Positions 8,145 through 16,531 of a DNA stretch of 44,498 bases are shown here, in pieces. The position numbers and the translations under genes are program-made. The stretch is taken from assembly GCA_034439475.1 (NCBI GenBank), contig JAWXAN010000021.1, forward strand, positions 1 to 44,498, given 5' to 3'. The notes under the pieces were generated by a model that saw only the letters and a program-made list of their open reading frames with translations, was not told the origin of the DNA and searched no databases. This DNA comes from Candidatus Zixiibacteriota bacterium (lineage in GTDB: Bacteria; Zixibacteria; MSB-5A5; GN15; FEB-12). Numbering within the stretch: position 1 is the first letter of the stretch; each line of letters opens with the position of its first letter.

Positions 8145-9591
8145 TAACAGAACATACAACTATTCGAAAATGAAACACATGCGACTGGTACTCGCCTTTC
8201 TTTTTGTCTGTGCAGTGACCGCATCCGCCCATGCCCAGAATTTTGACTTTGAACGACTTGGCAAAGCCATGAATGAGTACACAGTTATCCTTGAAATACG
8301 AGTCGAGCTTGCCTTCGGATCCCAGACCTCCGAACAAAAACAGCGGGTACTGGGTACGATAGTTTCAACTGACGGGGTCGTGCTCTTTGATGGCGGTTTC
8401 CTTGATACCGATAATGCCTTTTCAGCTCTATCCGGACTGAGCATAAGGACAACTCCGACCAAAATCGAGGTGAAAACTCTCGATGGCGACAAGATGTCGG
8501 CTGAGTTTATCGGTGTCGATCGCTTCACAAAACTTGGATTTGTCAAAATCACATCTAAGGGCGATCAAAAGTTTACTCCGGTGAAATTTGCTTCCAAAGT
8601 TCGCTTCACTCTTGGAACATGGCTCGCGACCTATATGCTGCTTCCCGAATTTGTCTCACCTCCGGTGGCGGCAGACATTGGCATGCTTTCAAGCATAATT
8701 GAGTCTCCTGAGATATTTCCGCTGACCGTAGGCTTTGGTCCAATGGAAATTGGCTCGGTGCTCTATGACAGCCGCCTCAATCCGGTTGGTGTTGTCGGGG
8801 TTCTTACCGATCCGGGCAATGGAACCAACGATGCCGGAGGGTTTCTTGACTCGTACGAAACCTCTGATTTCCCTCTGCTTGGAGTAATCACTGGCGAGCG
8901 GCTATCCACTGTGATTACCAATCCTCCGACACGCGGCAAAGTAGACCGGGCATGGCTGGGTATCACTCTGCAGGCCCTGACGCCTGATATCGCGGAGTTT
9001 CTTAAGCTCGATGCCAAGGGCGGGATAATTGTCAATGACGTCATCGTTGGCTCTCCTGCCGAAAAAGCGGGTCTCAAAGTCGGCGATGTCATCTACAAAA
9101 TTGATGATTCCCCAATACTTGTTGACCGCGAAGAACGTGTCTCTGTTTTCCAGAAACGAATTTCCGAAATGGGCTCCGGAAAGACAGTCACCTTTGGCGT
9201 CCTTCGACCAAACGGTGACGATGCGGCAGAAATTACAATCCCGACAACTCTCGAAAAGGCGCCGATTTCTGCCCTTGACGCCGCCGAGTATGAACATAAA
9301 CCGCTCGAACTCTCCGTTCGTGAGATGGTCTTTGCAGACTTTACCTTTAATAACCTTGATCAGTCCACTTTCAAAGGTGTCGTCGTCTCAAAAATCAAAT
9401 CCGGCACCCAGGCTCATATCGGCGGGCTTCAGATGGGTGATATTATCCAGCGCATCGGTTCTACCCCGACTACCTCAGTTGCCGAAGCCGAGGCGGCCTT
9501 AACGGCGATCGAGGAAGAGAAGCCTGATGAAATAATCTTCTTCGTCTGGAGGGATAACAAGACGATGTTTGTGAAAGTAAAGACGACTTAG
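8137..9591 (+). CDS. HtrA-like pseudoprotease with two PDZ domains
   Basis: The 484-aa protein has the layout of its neighbour: signal peptide (residues 13-34), trypsin-fold domain (about 45-250), PDZ 1 (about 270-370, SPAEKAGLKVGDVIYKID) and PDZ 2 (about 405-480, QMGDIIQRIGSTPTT). The catalytic sites are gone: the His region reads VVLFDGGFLDTD instead of VVTNxHV, the Asp region reads RFTKLGFVKI instead of TDLAIIKL, and GNSGGP is replaced by IGSVLYD. It should not cleave peptides. Its start overlaps the active HtrA gene, so a regulatory or scaffold partner in a mixed oligomer is plausible (inference). ATG 8170 is an alternative start directly at the signal peptide. Confidence 0.85.
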   Translation: MANNRTYNYSKMKHMRLVLAFLFVCAVTASAHAQNFDFERLGKAMNEYTVILEIRVELAFGSQTSEQKQRVLGTIVSTDGVVLFDGGFLDTDNAFSALSGLSIRTTPTKIEVKTLDGDKMSAEFIGVDRFTKLGFVKITSKGDQKFTPVKFASKVRFTLGTWLATYMLLPEFVSPPVAADIGMLSSIIESPEIFPLTVGFGPMEIGSVLYDSRLNPVGVVGVLTDPGNGTNDAGGFLDSYETSDFPLLGVITGERLSTVITNPPTRGKVDRAWLGITLQALTPDIAEFLKLDAKGGIIVNDVIVGSPAEKAGLKVGDVIYKIDDSPILVDREERVSVFQKRISEMGSGKTVTFGVLRPNGDDAAEITIPTTLEKAPISALDAAEYEHKPLELSVREMVFADFTFNNLDQSTFKGVVVSKIKSGTQAHIGGLQMGDIIQRIGSTPTTSVAEAEAALTAIEEEKPDEIIFFVWRDNKTMFVKVKTT

Positions 9592-9618
9592 GTTCTTCTA
9601 ACGTCCACAAAGTCCATT

Positions 9619-9647
9619 AAGGAGAAGAGAAATCTTCTCCTTTTTTT
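9619..9647 (+). terminator. Strong intrinsic terminator after the HtrA pair
   Basis: A perfect 10-bp stem AAGGAGAAGA/TCTTCTCCTT closed by a GAAA tetraloop is followed by a T-run. It separates the HtrA pair from the next promoter at 9682. Confidence 0.92.
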
Positions 9648-9681
9648 GAATATCATTACCTCAACCCCCAACAGCTGAGCC

Positions 9682-9709
9682 TTGACATTCAGCCAAATTT
9701 CGTTATATT
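9682..9709 (+). promoter_or_regulatory. Sigma-70-like promoter, TTGACA-N16-TATATT
   Basis: The -35 box TTGACA (9682-9687) matches the consensus exactly and the -10 TATATT (9704-9709) matches at five of six positions. It follows the terminator by 35 nt and has no annotated gene until the small frame at 9781 and the cohesin-like gene at 9992. A long transcript leader of about 275 nt is implied for the latter. Confidence 0.65.
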
Positions 9710-9780
9710 GCACCCAGTTGCATTACAACCTCGAAGCAAAAACAGCAGATACTCGCCATAATTTTCTGGACGTACAAAGA

Positions 9781-9939
9781 ATGAAAAGACAGCAACACCC
9801 GATTAGCGCCTCCATGTTGTTGAACTATAACATTTTGTGGGTGTTCATCATGTCGTTTTTAGTTTGGCAAGTATGCTTTTTATTAAACTATGTCATCGGC
9901 ACATGGTTTGCCCTGACGGGTGCAGAGATACTTCCATAA
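9781..9939 (+). CDS. Possible 52-aa membrane protein in the leader of the cohesin-like gene
   Basis: ATG 9781 opens a 52-codon frame, MKRQQHPISASMLLNYNILW onward, with one or two hydrophobic segments (FIMSFLVWQVCFLLNYVIGTWF) and a short polar N-terminus. It lies between a good promoter and the cohesin-like/T9SS gene 52 nt downstream, so the two would share a transcript. The ribosome binding site is weak (ACAAAG). The frame extends upstream to 9682 but that part precedes the predicted transcription start. I know no family for it. It could be a real small membrane protein or a chance frame in a long untranslated leader. Confidence 0.4.
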   Translation: MKRQQHPISASMLLNYNILWVFIMSFLVWQVCFLLNYVIGTWFALTGAEILP

Positions 9940-9991
9940 GTTATCTGCTTCGAGGAAAGAATAAAAATTGTCGGTAACCGAAAGGGCGAAT

Positions 9992-10846
9992 ATGATTCGA
10001 ACGTTCAAGAAACTCAGTCTTTTGCTAACCCTTCTTTTAGGATTTGCTCTCTCAGTTTCGGCTGATCCAGACGCCTATACCGGCGTTGTCACTATTGATA
10101 ATGTCATTGCCGAGCCCGGAGACAAGGTTTCCGTTGAAATCCGCCTTAAATCAAATAACGCTTCAATTTCGGCTATGTCCATCCCTATAAAGTTTCCTTC
10201 GGTCCATTTGAATTTGGACTCGGTCTCCTATACCAACTCCCTCGCTGGCGTAGATTTCAGCAAAGATATTATGAGAGACAACTCTCTGAAAATTGCTAAA
10301 CTTTTTCTTTATCCAAGTCTGAATGTCACTCGCGTTCCGACAATTACAGCAGAGACGGGCCTTATCGCTACCTTGCATTTTTCAGTTGGGCCAATAGCGC
10401 CCCCATCCGTTATACCAGTAGACTCTCTCAATCTCAGCCTCCAGATCGGCAACATCACCGTTCCGACCCGGGTTGAATTTTCTGATAATGCTGGCCTTAT
10501 AACCTATCTTCCGGGGTTTGAACGAGGCAGCGTCACCATTCAAATCGCCACCGGTATCGACGATGGGAACGGCCTTATTCCATTGGAATTTGCTCTCGCC
10601 CAGAATTATCCCAATCCGTTCAATCCGACTACACAGATTGCCTATTCACTCCCTAAGGCAGGCCAGGTTAAGCTCGAAGTCTTTAACATTCTTGGACAGA
10701 GCGTGGCTACCCTCGTAGACAAAAGACAGGAAGCCGGCGCTCATACGGTCAATTTCGATGCCTTGGAACAGCCCAGCGGCGTTTATTTCTACAGACTCGC
10801 CACAGAATCAGATGTCAAAACGAAGAAAATGCTTCTGATGAAATAA
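9992..10846 (+). CDS. Exported cohesin-like protein with T9SS type A sorting domain
   Basis: The 284-aa product starts at ATG 9992 (AAAGGG upstream) with a signal peptide ending SVSA. Residues about 29-165 resemble a cohesin fold: TIDNVIAEPGDKVSVEIRLK opens it, followed by SAMSIPIKFPSVHLNLDSV. The C-terminal 85 residues are a type IX secretion sorting domain: FALAQNYPNPFNPTTQIAY, VKLEVFNILGQSVATLVD, a GVYFYRL strand and the ending TKKMLLMK. Such domains direct proteins across the outer membrane and are removed or anchored there. Two other proteins in the window end in dockerin-like repeats, the usual partners of cohesins. The gene follows a long leader and is closed by a terminator. Confidence 0.85.
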   Translation: MIRTFKKLSLLLTLLLGFALSVSADPDAYTGVVTIDNVIAEPGDKVSVEIRLKSNNASISAMSIPIKFPSVHLNLDSVSYTNSLAGVDFSKDIMRDNSLKIAKLFLYPSLNVTRVPTITAETGLIATLHFSVGPIAPPSVIPVDSLNLSLQIGNITVPTRVEFSDNAGLITYLPGFERGSVTIQIATGIDDGNGLIPLEFALAQNYPNPFNPTTQIAYSLPKAGQVKLEVFNILGQSVATLVDKRQEAGAHTVNFDALEQPSGVYFYRLATESDVKTKKMLLMK

Positions 10847-10873
10847 TCCTTCCGCCCTTTTTGCCGACTATAT

Positions 10874-10906
10874 CAGGGAGAGCATGCGCTCTCCCTGTTT
10901 TATTTT
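10874..10906 (+). terminator. Intrinsic terminator after the cohesin-like gene
   Basis: A perfect 10-bp stem CAGGGAGAGC/GCTCTCCCTG with loop ATGC is followed by TTTTATTTTA. Confidence 0.92.
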
Positions 10907-10924
10907 ATATTACGCGTGGTAAAA

Positions 10925-12625
10925 ATGATGGAAGCGACAACGGTCAAAGAACCTAAGACAGTACAGTTTGGCGAATACATCCTCTCCGGCAAGATCGGGC
11001 AGGGGGGAATTGCCGAAATCTACAAAGGGCGTCAGGAGTCGCTCGGGCGCGATGTTGCCATAAAAATCCTGTCGAGCAAACTCACCGATGACCCGGATAT
11101 TGTGCGCAGATTCGAGCGGGAATCGATGGTTATCGCCAAGCTCAATCACCCCAACATCGTCCATGTCATTGACCGGGGAACTAGTGGTGGCCGCTATTAT
11201 TTTGTTATGGAATTTATCGATGGGACCTCGCTTCGCGAAGTCATTGACTCAAACAAAATCCCAGTGAATGCAAAACTTGAGATGATAGCCCAGGTCTGCA
11301 AAGCCCTCGATTATGCCCACAAAAATGGTGTTATCCATCGGGATATCAAACCAGCGAATATCCTCATCGACCGCGAAGGAAACCCCCGTGTCGCCGATTT
11401 CGGGATTGCTCAGATTATCGGGACGCCTGAAGGTGATTTGACCTCCTCAGAGGTCGTCATGGGAACACTCGCCTATATGTCGCCGGAACAAAAAGTCAGC
11501 TCGACCAATGTCGACCAGACAACAGACATCTATGCCGTAGGCATAATCATCTACGAAATACTGGTTGGGAAAAAGCCGCTTGGTCATTTCAAATTCCCCT
11601 CTGAGCTTGTCCCTGGTCTCAATAAGGCCTTTGATGAAATCATCCAGAAATGCCTCGCTCAGGAAGCAAAAGACCGCTACCAGACCGCAGTTGATCTGAA
11701 GAATGCCATTCTTGAAGTCATCGCCGGTGGCGGACGGGAGGCGACTGATTCTTTCTCTATAAGTGGGACCGACAGCTTTACTGGAAAATGCCGCCACCTT
11801 GACACCATCAAGGAAACCAAATTCGGCTCGACAATTCTGGTGGAAAACCGGGTCTCCAAAAAACTCTATGTCATCAAAAAGCATAACAAAGGGGAGTCTG
11901 GCCGAAAAGAGGCCAAGTTGTTGGCAAGCCTCAAACACAAAAATATCATCAATATTCTCGGCTCTGGCGGAGAAGGAAAGAATACGGTAATTATTTCTGA
12001 ATACGCTCCTGGCGGATCGCTGGACGACCGAATGGCGCGTAAATATGACTGGGAACGGGGAATGGCAATCGGGCTTCAGATTGCCGCCGGGCTCGATTTT
12101 GCCCATAAAAATAATATCATCCACGGCAACATACGGCCTTCAAATATCCTCTTTGATAACCATGACACCATCAAGATAACCGATTTCGGGTTGCCCGTTC
12201 ACTACGATGGCCTCAAACATAAAAACTGGTATGGCTGTCCTGAACATAAGTTCTCCCGCCAAGGAGATATCTACGCATTGGGCGTTATCATTCATCAGCT
12301 TATCACAGGTCGCACACCGCAATATGACTCAGCCGATACCCTTCGACTCGACGATGTCAAAATGCTTCTCCCTCAGGCCATAAGCGCGATGCTTCAACAC
12401 CTACTGGCTGTCAGAGTCGTCCACCGCTATAAAACATGTGAGGAGCTGTTATCCCATTGGGATGAGTTCCAGTGCCAGAGAACCGAGCGTCGTGTGCGCC
12501 AAGTCACTGCGAACCATGTGGTTGAAGAAAAACCCGAGTCTGGTTCGTGGCCGCTCTGGGCTGTGGCAGGAGCCGGTGGTATGGCCGTGGGCGCCGTCGC
12601 GACGATTGTCTATCTGCTGCTTTAA
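10925..12625 (+). CDS. Membrane-anchored Ser/Thr kinase with a second, pseudokinase domain
   Basis: The 566-aa protein carries two kinase domains and one C-terminal membrane helix (about 542-566). Domain 1 (about 16-268) is a complete Hanks-type kinase: GQGG loop, VAIK with Lys47, HRDIKPANIL with Asp140, DFG at 158-160 and SPEQ. Domain 2 (about 290-515) keeps an IKK lysine (Lys318), an alpha-C Glu329, DFG 420-422 and PE 439-440. It has lost the glycine loop, and HRD is HGN (Asn402), so it is probably catalytically dead. The membrane anchor puts both domains in the cytoplasm with almost nothing outside. ATG 10925 or 10928 or GTG 10916 could start it; no Shine-Dalgarno is clear. It is monocistronic, between a terminator and repeat region B. 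Confidence 0.88.
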   Translation: MMEATTVKEPKTVQFGEYILSGKIGQGGIAEIYKGRQESLGRDVAIKILSSKLTDDPDIVRRFERESMVIAKLNHPNIVHVIDRGTSGGRYYFVMEFIDGTSLREVIDSNKIPVNAKLEMIAQVCKALDYAHKNGVIHRDIKPANILIDREGNPRVADFGIAQIIGTPEGDLTSSEVVMGTLAYMSPEQKVSSTNVDQTTDIYAVGIIIYEILVGKKPLGHFKFPSELVPGLNKAFDEIIQKCLAQEAKDRYQTAVDLKNAILEVIAGGGREATDSFSISGTDSFTGKCRHLDTIKETKFGSTILVENRVSKKLYVIKKHNKGESGRKEAKLLASLKHKNIINILGSGGEGKNTVIISEYAPGGSLDDRMARKYDWERGMAIGLQIAAGLDFAHKNNIIHGNIRPSNILFDNHDTIKITDFGLPVHYDGLKHKNWYGCPEHKFSRQGDIYALGVIIHQLITGRTPQYDSADTLRLDDVKMLLPQAISAMLQHLLAVRVVHRYKTCEELLSHWDEFQCQRTERRVRQVTANHVVEEKPESGSWPLWAVAGAGGMAVGAVATIVYLLL

Positions 12626-12988
12626 TTCCAATTCCCAACTTAGTTTCTAGCGCAATTCAACAGAAGGAAGATGTCGCGACCTGAGAAGCTTTCAACCAAC
12701 GAATATCAGAAGAACTGAAAATATCTTCGTGCCGGCCGTCTCTGGCCTGCACAAAGAGTGAGAACCCACCTTCCACCGCAAGCGTCGGGGTACCCCCAAA
12801 TCAAAACAAATATCACAACATGTCGTTGCAAGAAGTGCCGTCTTCGGCATGACCCTCCACGGCGGGTCCGCCGCGGCGGACGGCAATCTCAGTTCCTCTT
12901 ATCTTTTCTTCGACTTGTGGCGTGGGGAAGCCGGGTCCCCCTTTCCTACTTTACTTAAGTCCTAAAAAAGCGATATATTGACAGATAT
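12626..12988. repeat. Intergenic region B with modular palindromic repeats
   Basis: The gap holds no gene. A hairpin unit GCCGGCC..GGCCTGC is at about 12731-12750. A 71-bp block at 12822-12892 (GTCGTTGCAAGAAG ... GGCAATCTCAG) contains the perfect palindrome GTCCGCCGCGGCGGAC (12866-12881). The same block occurs at 40579-40650 in this orientation and at 20995-21065 inverted. The final 70 bp is AT-rich and leads to the mutase gene. Confidence 0.75.
12974..12979 (+). promoter_or_regulatory. Possible -10 box just upstream of the glmM-like start
   Basis: TATATT lies 9 nt before ATG 12989, and no Shine-Dalgarno is visible. If it is the -10 box, the transcript would start within about three bases of the ATG, giving a leaderless or near-leaderless message. 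The -35 position (TTACTT, 17 nt upstream) matches poorly. Confidence 0.3.
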
Positions 12989-14353
12989 ATGGCAAAACCT
13001 GAATTAGTCCAGTCAACATCGGGCATCCGCGGCGTTATCGGAAACGGCTTAGAACCTATAATGATAACGACTTACGGGTGCGCATTCGGCACTTTCCTAA
13101 AAAAAGGGGTTGTGGTCGTGGGCCGCGATAGTCGCCCCAGCGGCGAGATGGTCAAAGCCGCTGTTATTTCAGGGCTGGTTTCTGTCGGTATAGATGTGGT
13201 CGATATCGGTGTTGTTCCGACTCCCACCGTTGAGATTGCTGTGAAACAGCTCAAAGCAAATGGCGGGATCTGTGTCACCGCCTCGCATAATCCGGCTCAA
13301 TGGAACGCCCTCAAATTTTTTAACAAACGCGGGGAATTTATCACCGCCGAAGAATATTCCCAGCTTCAGGTCATTTACACATCCAAAGATTTCGCCTATA
13401 AAGCATATAACCGCATTGGCAGGATTTCCCATCAAAGCCATTGGATAGATTCTCATATCACCAAAACCCTTGCCTTAACCGTCCTAAATAAAGTTGCGAT
13501 CAAGAAACGTCGTTTCAAAGTCGTGGTCGATGCTATAAACGGCGCCGGATCACACGCCTTGCCGACATTCCTTCATGCTCTCGGCGCAAAAGTCATAAAG
13601 ATAAACTGCAAAGGTGACGGCGATTTTGTCCATCTGCCCGAGCCTATCCCCAAAAATCTCAAGGGATTGGCCGATGCGGTCAAACAACACAAGGCCGATA
13701 TCGGGATGGCCTGTGATCCAGACGCCGACCGGCTTGTTCTTGTAAACGAAGCCGGCCAGACAATTAGTGAGGAACTTACCCTGACAATCGCGGTTCTTGA
13801 AGTTCTAAAAAAACGGAGAGGCCCGACGGTGATAAATCTGTCCACATCGAAAACAACTGCCGATGTCGCGCGAAGTTGTGGTTCACGAGTCTATTATTCA
13901 AAGGTAGGCGAGAGCAATGTAGTACAGATGCTTCGCGAAAAGCGAGGCGTGATTGGAGGCGAAGGAAACGGCGGGGTTATTTTCCCTGAATTCCACTCTG
14001 GACGGGATTGTCTGGTCGCGGCTGGTCTAATCCTTTCGGCACTTGCAAGTAGCGGCAAAACACTCTCCGCGCTTGTGGAAACTTTTCCGAGGTATTATAC
14101 TATAAAAACTAAGTTCACTCTTCCTGATGACTTTGATCAGAAGCTTGTCCGCTTTGAAACTGAATCGGAAAAATTGGTTGGCAAAGCGGAAATTGACCGC
14201 CGAGACGGCCTGCGGTTTGACTTTCCGGACGGGTGGGTCCAGTTGCGAAAATCTAATACCGAGCCGATATACAGAGTGATTGTGGAAACGAACCAACAAA
14301 AGCTGACCGGCGAACTCGTGGAACGGGTAGGGCAGTTCTTTAAACAGATGTAG
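12989..14353 (+). CDS. glmM: Phosphoglucosamine/phosphomannomutase-family enzyme
   Basis: The 454-aa alpha-D-phosphohexomutase has all four family motifs: the phosphoserine loop VTASHNP (Ser99), the Mg-binding loop DPDADR (243-248), the sugar loop GEGNGG (324-329) and the phosphate loop RKSNTEPIYR (420 on). It interconverts hexose 6- and 1-phosphates. The next gene, 10 nt away, is glmS, so glucosamine 6-phosphate to glucosamine 1-phosphate for UDP-GlcNAc synthesis is the likely role. The TASHNP and SNTEP motifs are closer to phosphomannomutase/archaeal-type GlmM than to classical bacterial GlmM (SASHNP, RPSGTEP), so substrate range is uncertain. It is cytoplasmic. Confidence 0.85.
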   Translation: MAKPELVQSTSGIRGVIGNGLEPIMITTYGCAFGTFLKKGVVVVGRDSRPSGEMVKAAVISGLVSVGIDVVDIGVVPTPTVEIAVKQLKANGGICVTASHNPAQWNALKFFNKRGEFITAEEYSQLQVIYTSKDFAYKAYNRIGRISHQSHWIDSHITKTLALTVLNKVAIKKRRFKVVVDAINGAGSHALPTFLHALGAKVIKINCKGDGDFVHLPEPIPKNLKGLADAVKQHKADIGMACDPDADRLVLVNEAGQTISEELTLTIAVLEVLKKRRGPTVINLSTSKTTADVARSCGSRVYYSKVGESNVVQMLREKRGVIGGEGNGGVIFPEFHSGRDCLVAAGLILSALASSGKTLSALVETFPRYYTIKTKFTLPDDFDQKLVRFETESEKLVGKAEIDRRDGLRFDFPDGWVQLRKSNTEPIYRVIVETNQQKLTGELVERVGQFFKQM

Positions 14354-14362
14354 GTAATTAAT

Positions 14363-16189
14363 ATGTGTGGAATAGTTGGATATGTAGGAGATAAACAGGC
14401 ATTGCCGATTCTCCTGAATGGTTTGAAACGGTTGGAATACCGCGGTTACGACTCAGCCGGACTGGCCATGTTGACCGAGCGGGGTCTTATGATTTCCAAA
14501 TCGGTCGGCAAAATCAAGATGCTCGAAGAATCAATCAATGGACGCACAATCGACAGCATCCATGGAATCGCCCACACCCGCTGGGCAACTCATGGAGAGC
14601 CAAACCATGTCAACGCCCATCCCCACACCGATAATAACTGCGAGATTGCGCTGGTCCATAATGGCATCATTGAAAATTACCGCACCCTTAAAGAATTTCT
14701 CATGCGCAAAGGGTATATTATTAAGACTGAGACCGACACCGAAATCCTTGTCCATCTCATCCATATAAATTACAAAGGTGACCTGACCGAAGCCGTTCGC
14801 GCCGCTCTAACTCAAGTTGAGGGAACATACGGCATCGCGGTTATTTCTTCCCTTCACCCACAGATGATTGTCGCCGCGCGCAAAGGCTCGCCCCTGGTTA
14901 TCGGCCATGGAGAAGGAGAAAATTATGTAGCTTCCGACGTTTCTGCGATGCTCGAGCATACCAATAGAGTTGTCTATCTCGATGACGGAGAAATTGCTAC
15001 TATCACCCCGATGGGATACAACATTACGACTATTCAAAATGTCCAAATCACGCCTACCATCGAAGAAATCTCATGGACGCTCGATATGATCGAAAAAGAG
15101 GGCTACGAGCATTTCATGCTCAAAGAAATCCATGAGCAGCCTACAACCATTCGCAACGCCATTCGCGGCCGTCTCAATTTCGAAGAAGGAATCTCCCGTC
15201 TGAATGGACTGAACCTTCAGCATGACGAACTCCGCAAGGTCGGACGCGTCATTATCACCGCCTGCGGGACATCATGGCATTCGGCTCTTATTGGAAAGTA
15301 TCTCATCGAAGAAATAGCCCGAGTCCCGGTGGATGTTGAGTATGCCTCCGAATTCAGATATCGTTCGCCGATTGTCGATGACACCACGCTTCTGTTTGCA
15401 ATCAGCCAATCAGGCGAAACAGCCGACACGTTGGCGGCAATGCGCGAAGCAAAAAAACATGGCGCAACTGTGCTCGGTGTAGTCAATGTCGTCGGCTCGA
15501 CTATCGCCCGTGAATCCCATGGCGGTGTCTACATTCATGCCGGCCCCGAAATTGGGGTGGCCTCAACCAAAGCCTTTACTTCGCAGGTGATGGTCCTTTC
15601 TCTCATTGCCAATCTGCTTGGCCGGATGCGCAATATGTCATCGCAGCAGGGCTATGAAATGATCGAATCGATTCAGCACATTCCTGAACAAATAGAGCGG
15701 ATTCTTAAAAATGAACAGGCTGTCGTCGATATTGCTGCGGCCTATTATAAGAGTAATAACTTCCTCTATCTTGGACGCGGGATTAATTTTCCGGTAGCCC
15801 TTGAAGGCGCGCTTAAACTCAAAGAAATATCATATATCCACGCCGAGGGTTATCCTGCGGCAGAGATGAAGCATGGCCCGATTGCGCTGATCGATGAAAA
15901 TATGCCAGTGGTGGTTATTGCTCTCAAAGACCCTGTTTATGATAAAGTTATGTCTAATATTTCCGAGGTTCGCGCTCGTAACGGTCGTGTGATTGCTATT
16001 GCGACGGAAGGCGACACAGAGATCGCTGAACGCGTTAACCATGTGATCTATGTCCCACACACAAATCGTCTGCTCTCACCGCTGTTGTCAGTGATACCGT
16101 TGCAGTTGCTGGCATATCATATTGCGGTAATGCGAGACTGCCCGGTCGACCAACCTCGTAATTTGGCAAAATCGGTGACAGTGGAATAA
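14363..16189 (+). CDS. glmS: Glutamine--fructose-6-phosphate aminotransferase (isomerizing)
   Basis: At 608 aa this is full length. The N-terminal glutaminase domain starts with the catalytic Cys2 (MCGIVGYVG) and has YRGYDSAG, HTRWATHG and HNGIIENY. Two SIS domains follow: ITACGTSWHSALIGKYLIEE with ISQSGETADTL, and YLGRGINFPVALEGALKLKE. It ends in the conserved DQPRNLAKSVTVE. It makes glucosamine 6-phosphate from fructose 6-phosphate and glutamine, the first step to UDP-GlcNAc for peptidoglycan and lipopolysaccharide. It forms an operon with the upstream mutase. No glmS ribozyme is possible in the 9-nt spacer, so product control would be by other means. Confidence 0.97.
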   Translation: MCGIVGYVGDKQALPILLNGLKRLEYRGYDSAGLAMLTERGLMISKSVGKIKMLEESINGRTIDSIHGIAHTRWATHGEPNHVNAHPHTDNNCEIALVHNGIIENYRTLKEFLMRKGYIIKTETDTEILVHLIHINYKGDLTEAVRAALTQVEGTYGIAVISSLHPQMIVAARKGSPLVIGHGEGENYVASDVSAMLEHTNRVVYLDDGEIATITPMGYNITTIQNVQITPTIEEISWTLDMIEKEGYEHFMLKEIHEQPTTIRNAIRGRLNFEEGISRLNGLNLQHDELRKVGRVIITACGTSWHSALIGKYLIEEIARVPVDVEYASEFRYRSPIVDDTTLLFAISQSGETADTLAAMREAKKHGATVLGVVNVVGSTIARESHGGVYIHAGPEIGVASTKAFTSQVMVLSLIANLLGRMRNMSSQQGYEMIESIQHIPEQIERILKNEQAVVDIAAAYYKSNNFLYLGRGINFPVALEGALKLKEISYIHAEGYPAAEMKHGPIALIDENMPVVVIALKDPVYDKVMSNISEVRARNGRVIAIATEGDTEIAERVNHVIYVPHTNRLLSPLLSVIPLQLLAYHIAVMRDCPVDQPRNLAKSVTVE

Positions 16190-16469
16190 GGGCGTATTGC
16201 TTTTTATTTGCCGATGTGCGAGTGCACTTTTGGCTGACGAATTCTCAGGATGTCATTCCCGCCCGCCAACGACTGAGAATCCATCTTCATCTTCGTGCAG
16301 GCCGTCCTCCATTGGCGGATTCGAAAATCTCTGGCCTGCACAGATATTCCACCTTGATATAGGAAGTGCAGTCAGTCCGCCGAGGCGGAAAGGCTGGTAA
16401 CCAGTGCTCATATTCGAGCGAGACGTAGCGGTGGACTGTCGCGCATCAAGTGACCGTCATTTTCCACCC
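16190..16469. repeat. Intergenic region C with modular palindromic repeats
   Basis: This convergent gap between glmS and rplY holds no gene. A split TGTCATTCCCGCCCGCC...GAATCCATCTTC unit is at 16253-16288. A 53-bp hairpin element at 16289-16341 (GTGCAGGCC...GGCCTGCAC ends, 9-bp stem) recurs at 32792-32844 with a single mismatch. GTCCGCCGAGGCGGA lies near 16376. Confidence 0.75.
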
Positions 16470-16505
16470 AAAAAAAGCCGCCAGCGCTTTAACACACTGA
16501 CGGCT
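16470..16505 (-). terminator. Intrinsic terminator of the rplY operon (minus strand)
   Basis: On the minus strand AGCCGTCAG and CTGGCGGCT pair over 9 bp (one T-G wobble) around a 12-nt loop and are followed by TTTTTTT. It lies 26 nt past the rplY stop. Confidence 0.85.
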
Positions 16506-16531
16506 CAATCTCAAAAAACAATCGATTCTGA

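Noticed and set aside
14354-14362. glmS ribozyme upstream of glmS
   Set aside because: Only 9 nt separate the stop of the mutase from the glmS start, too short for the ribozyme.
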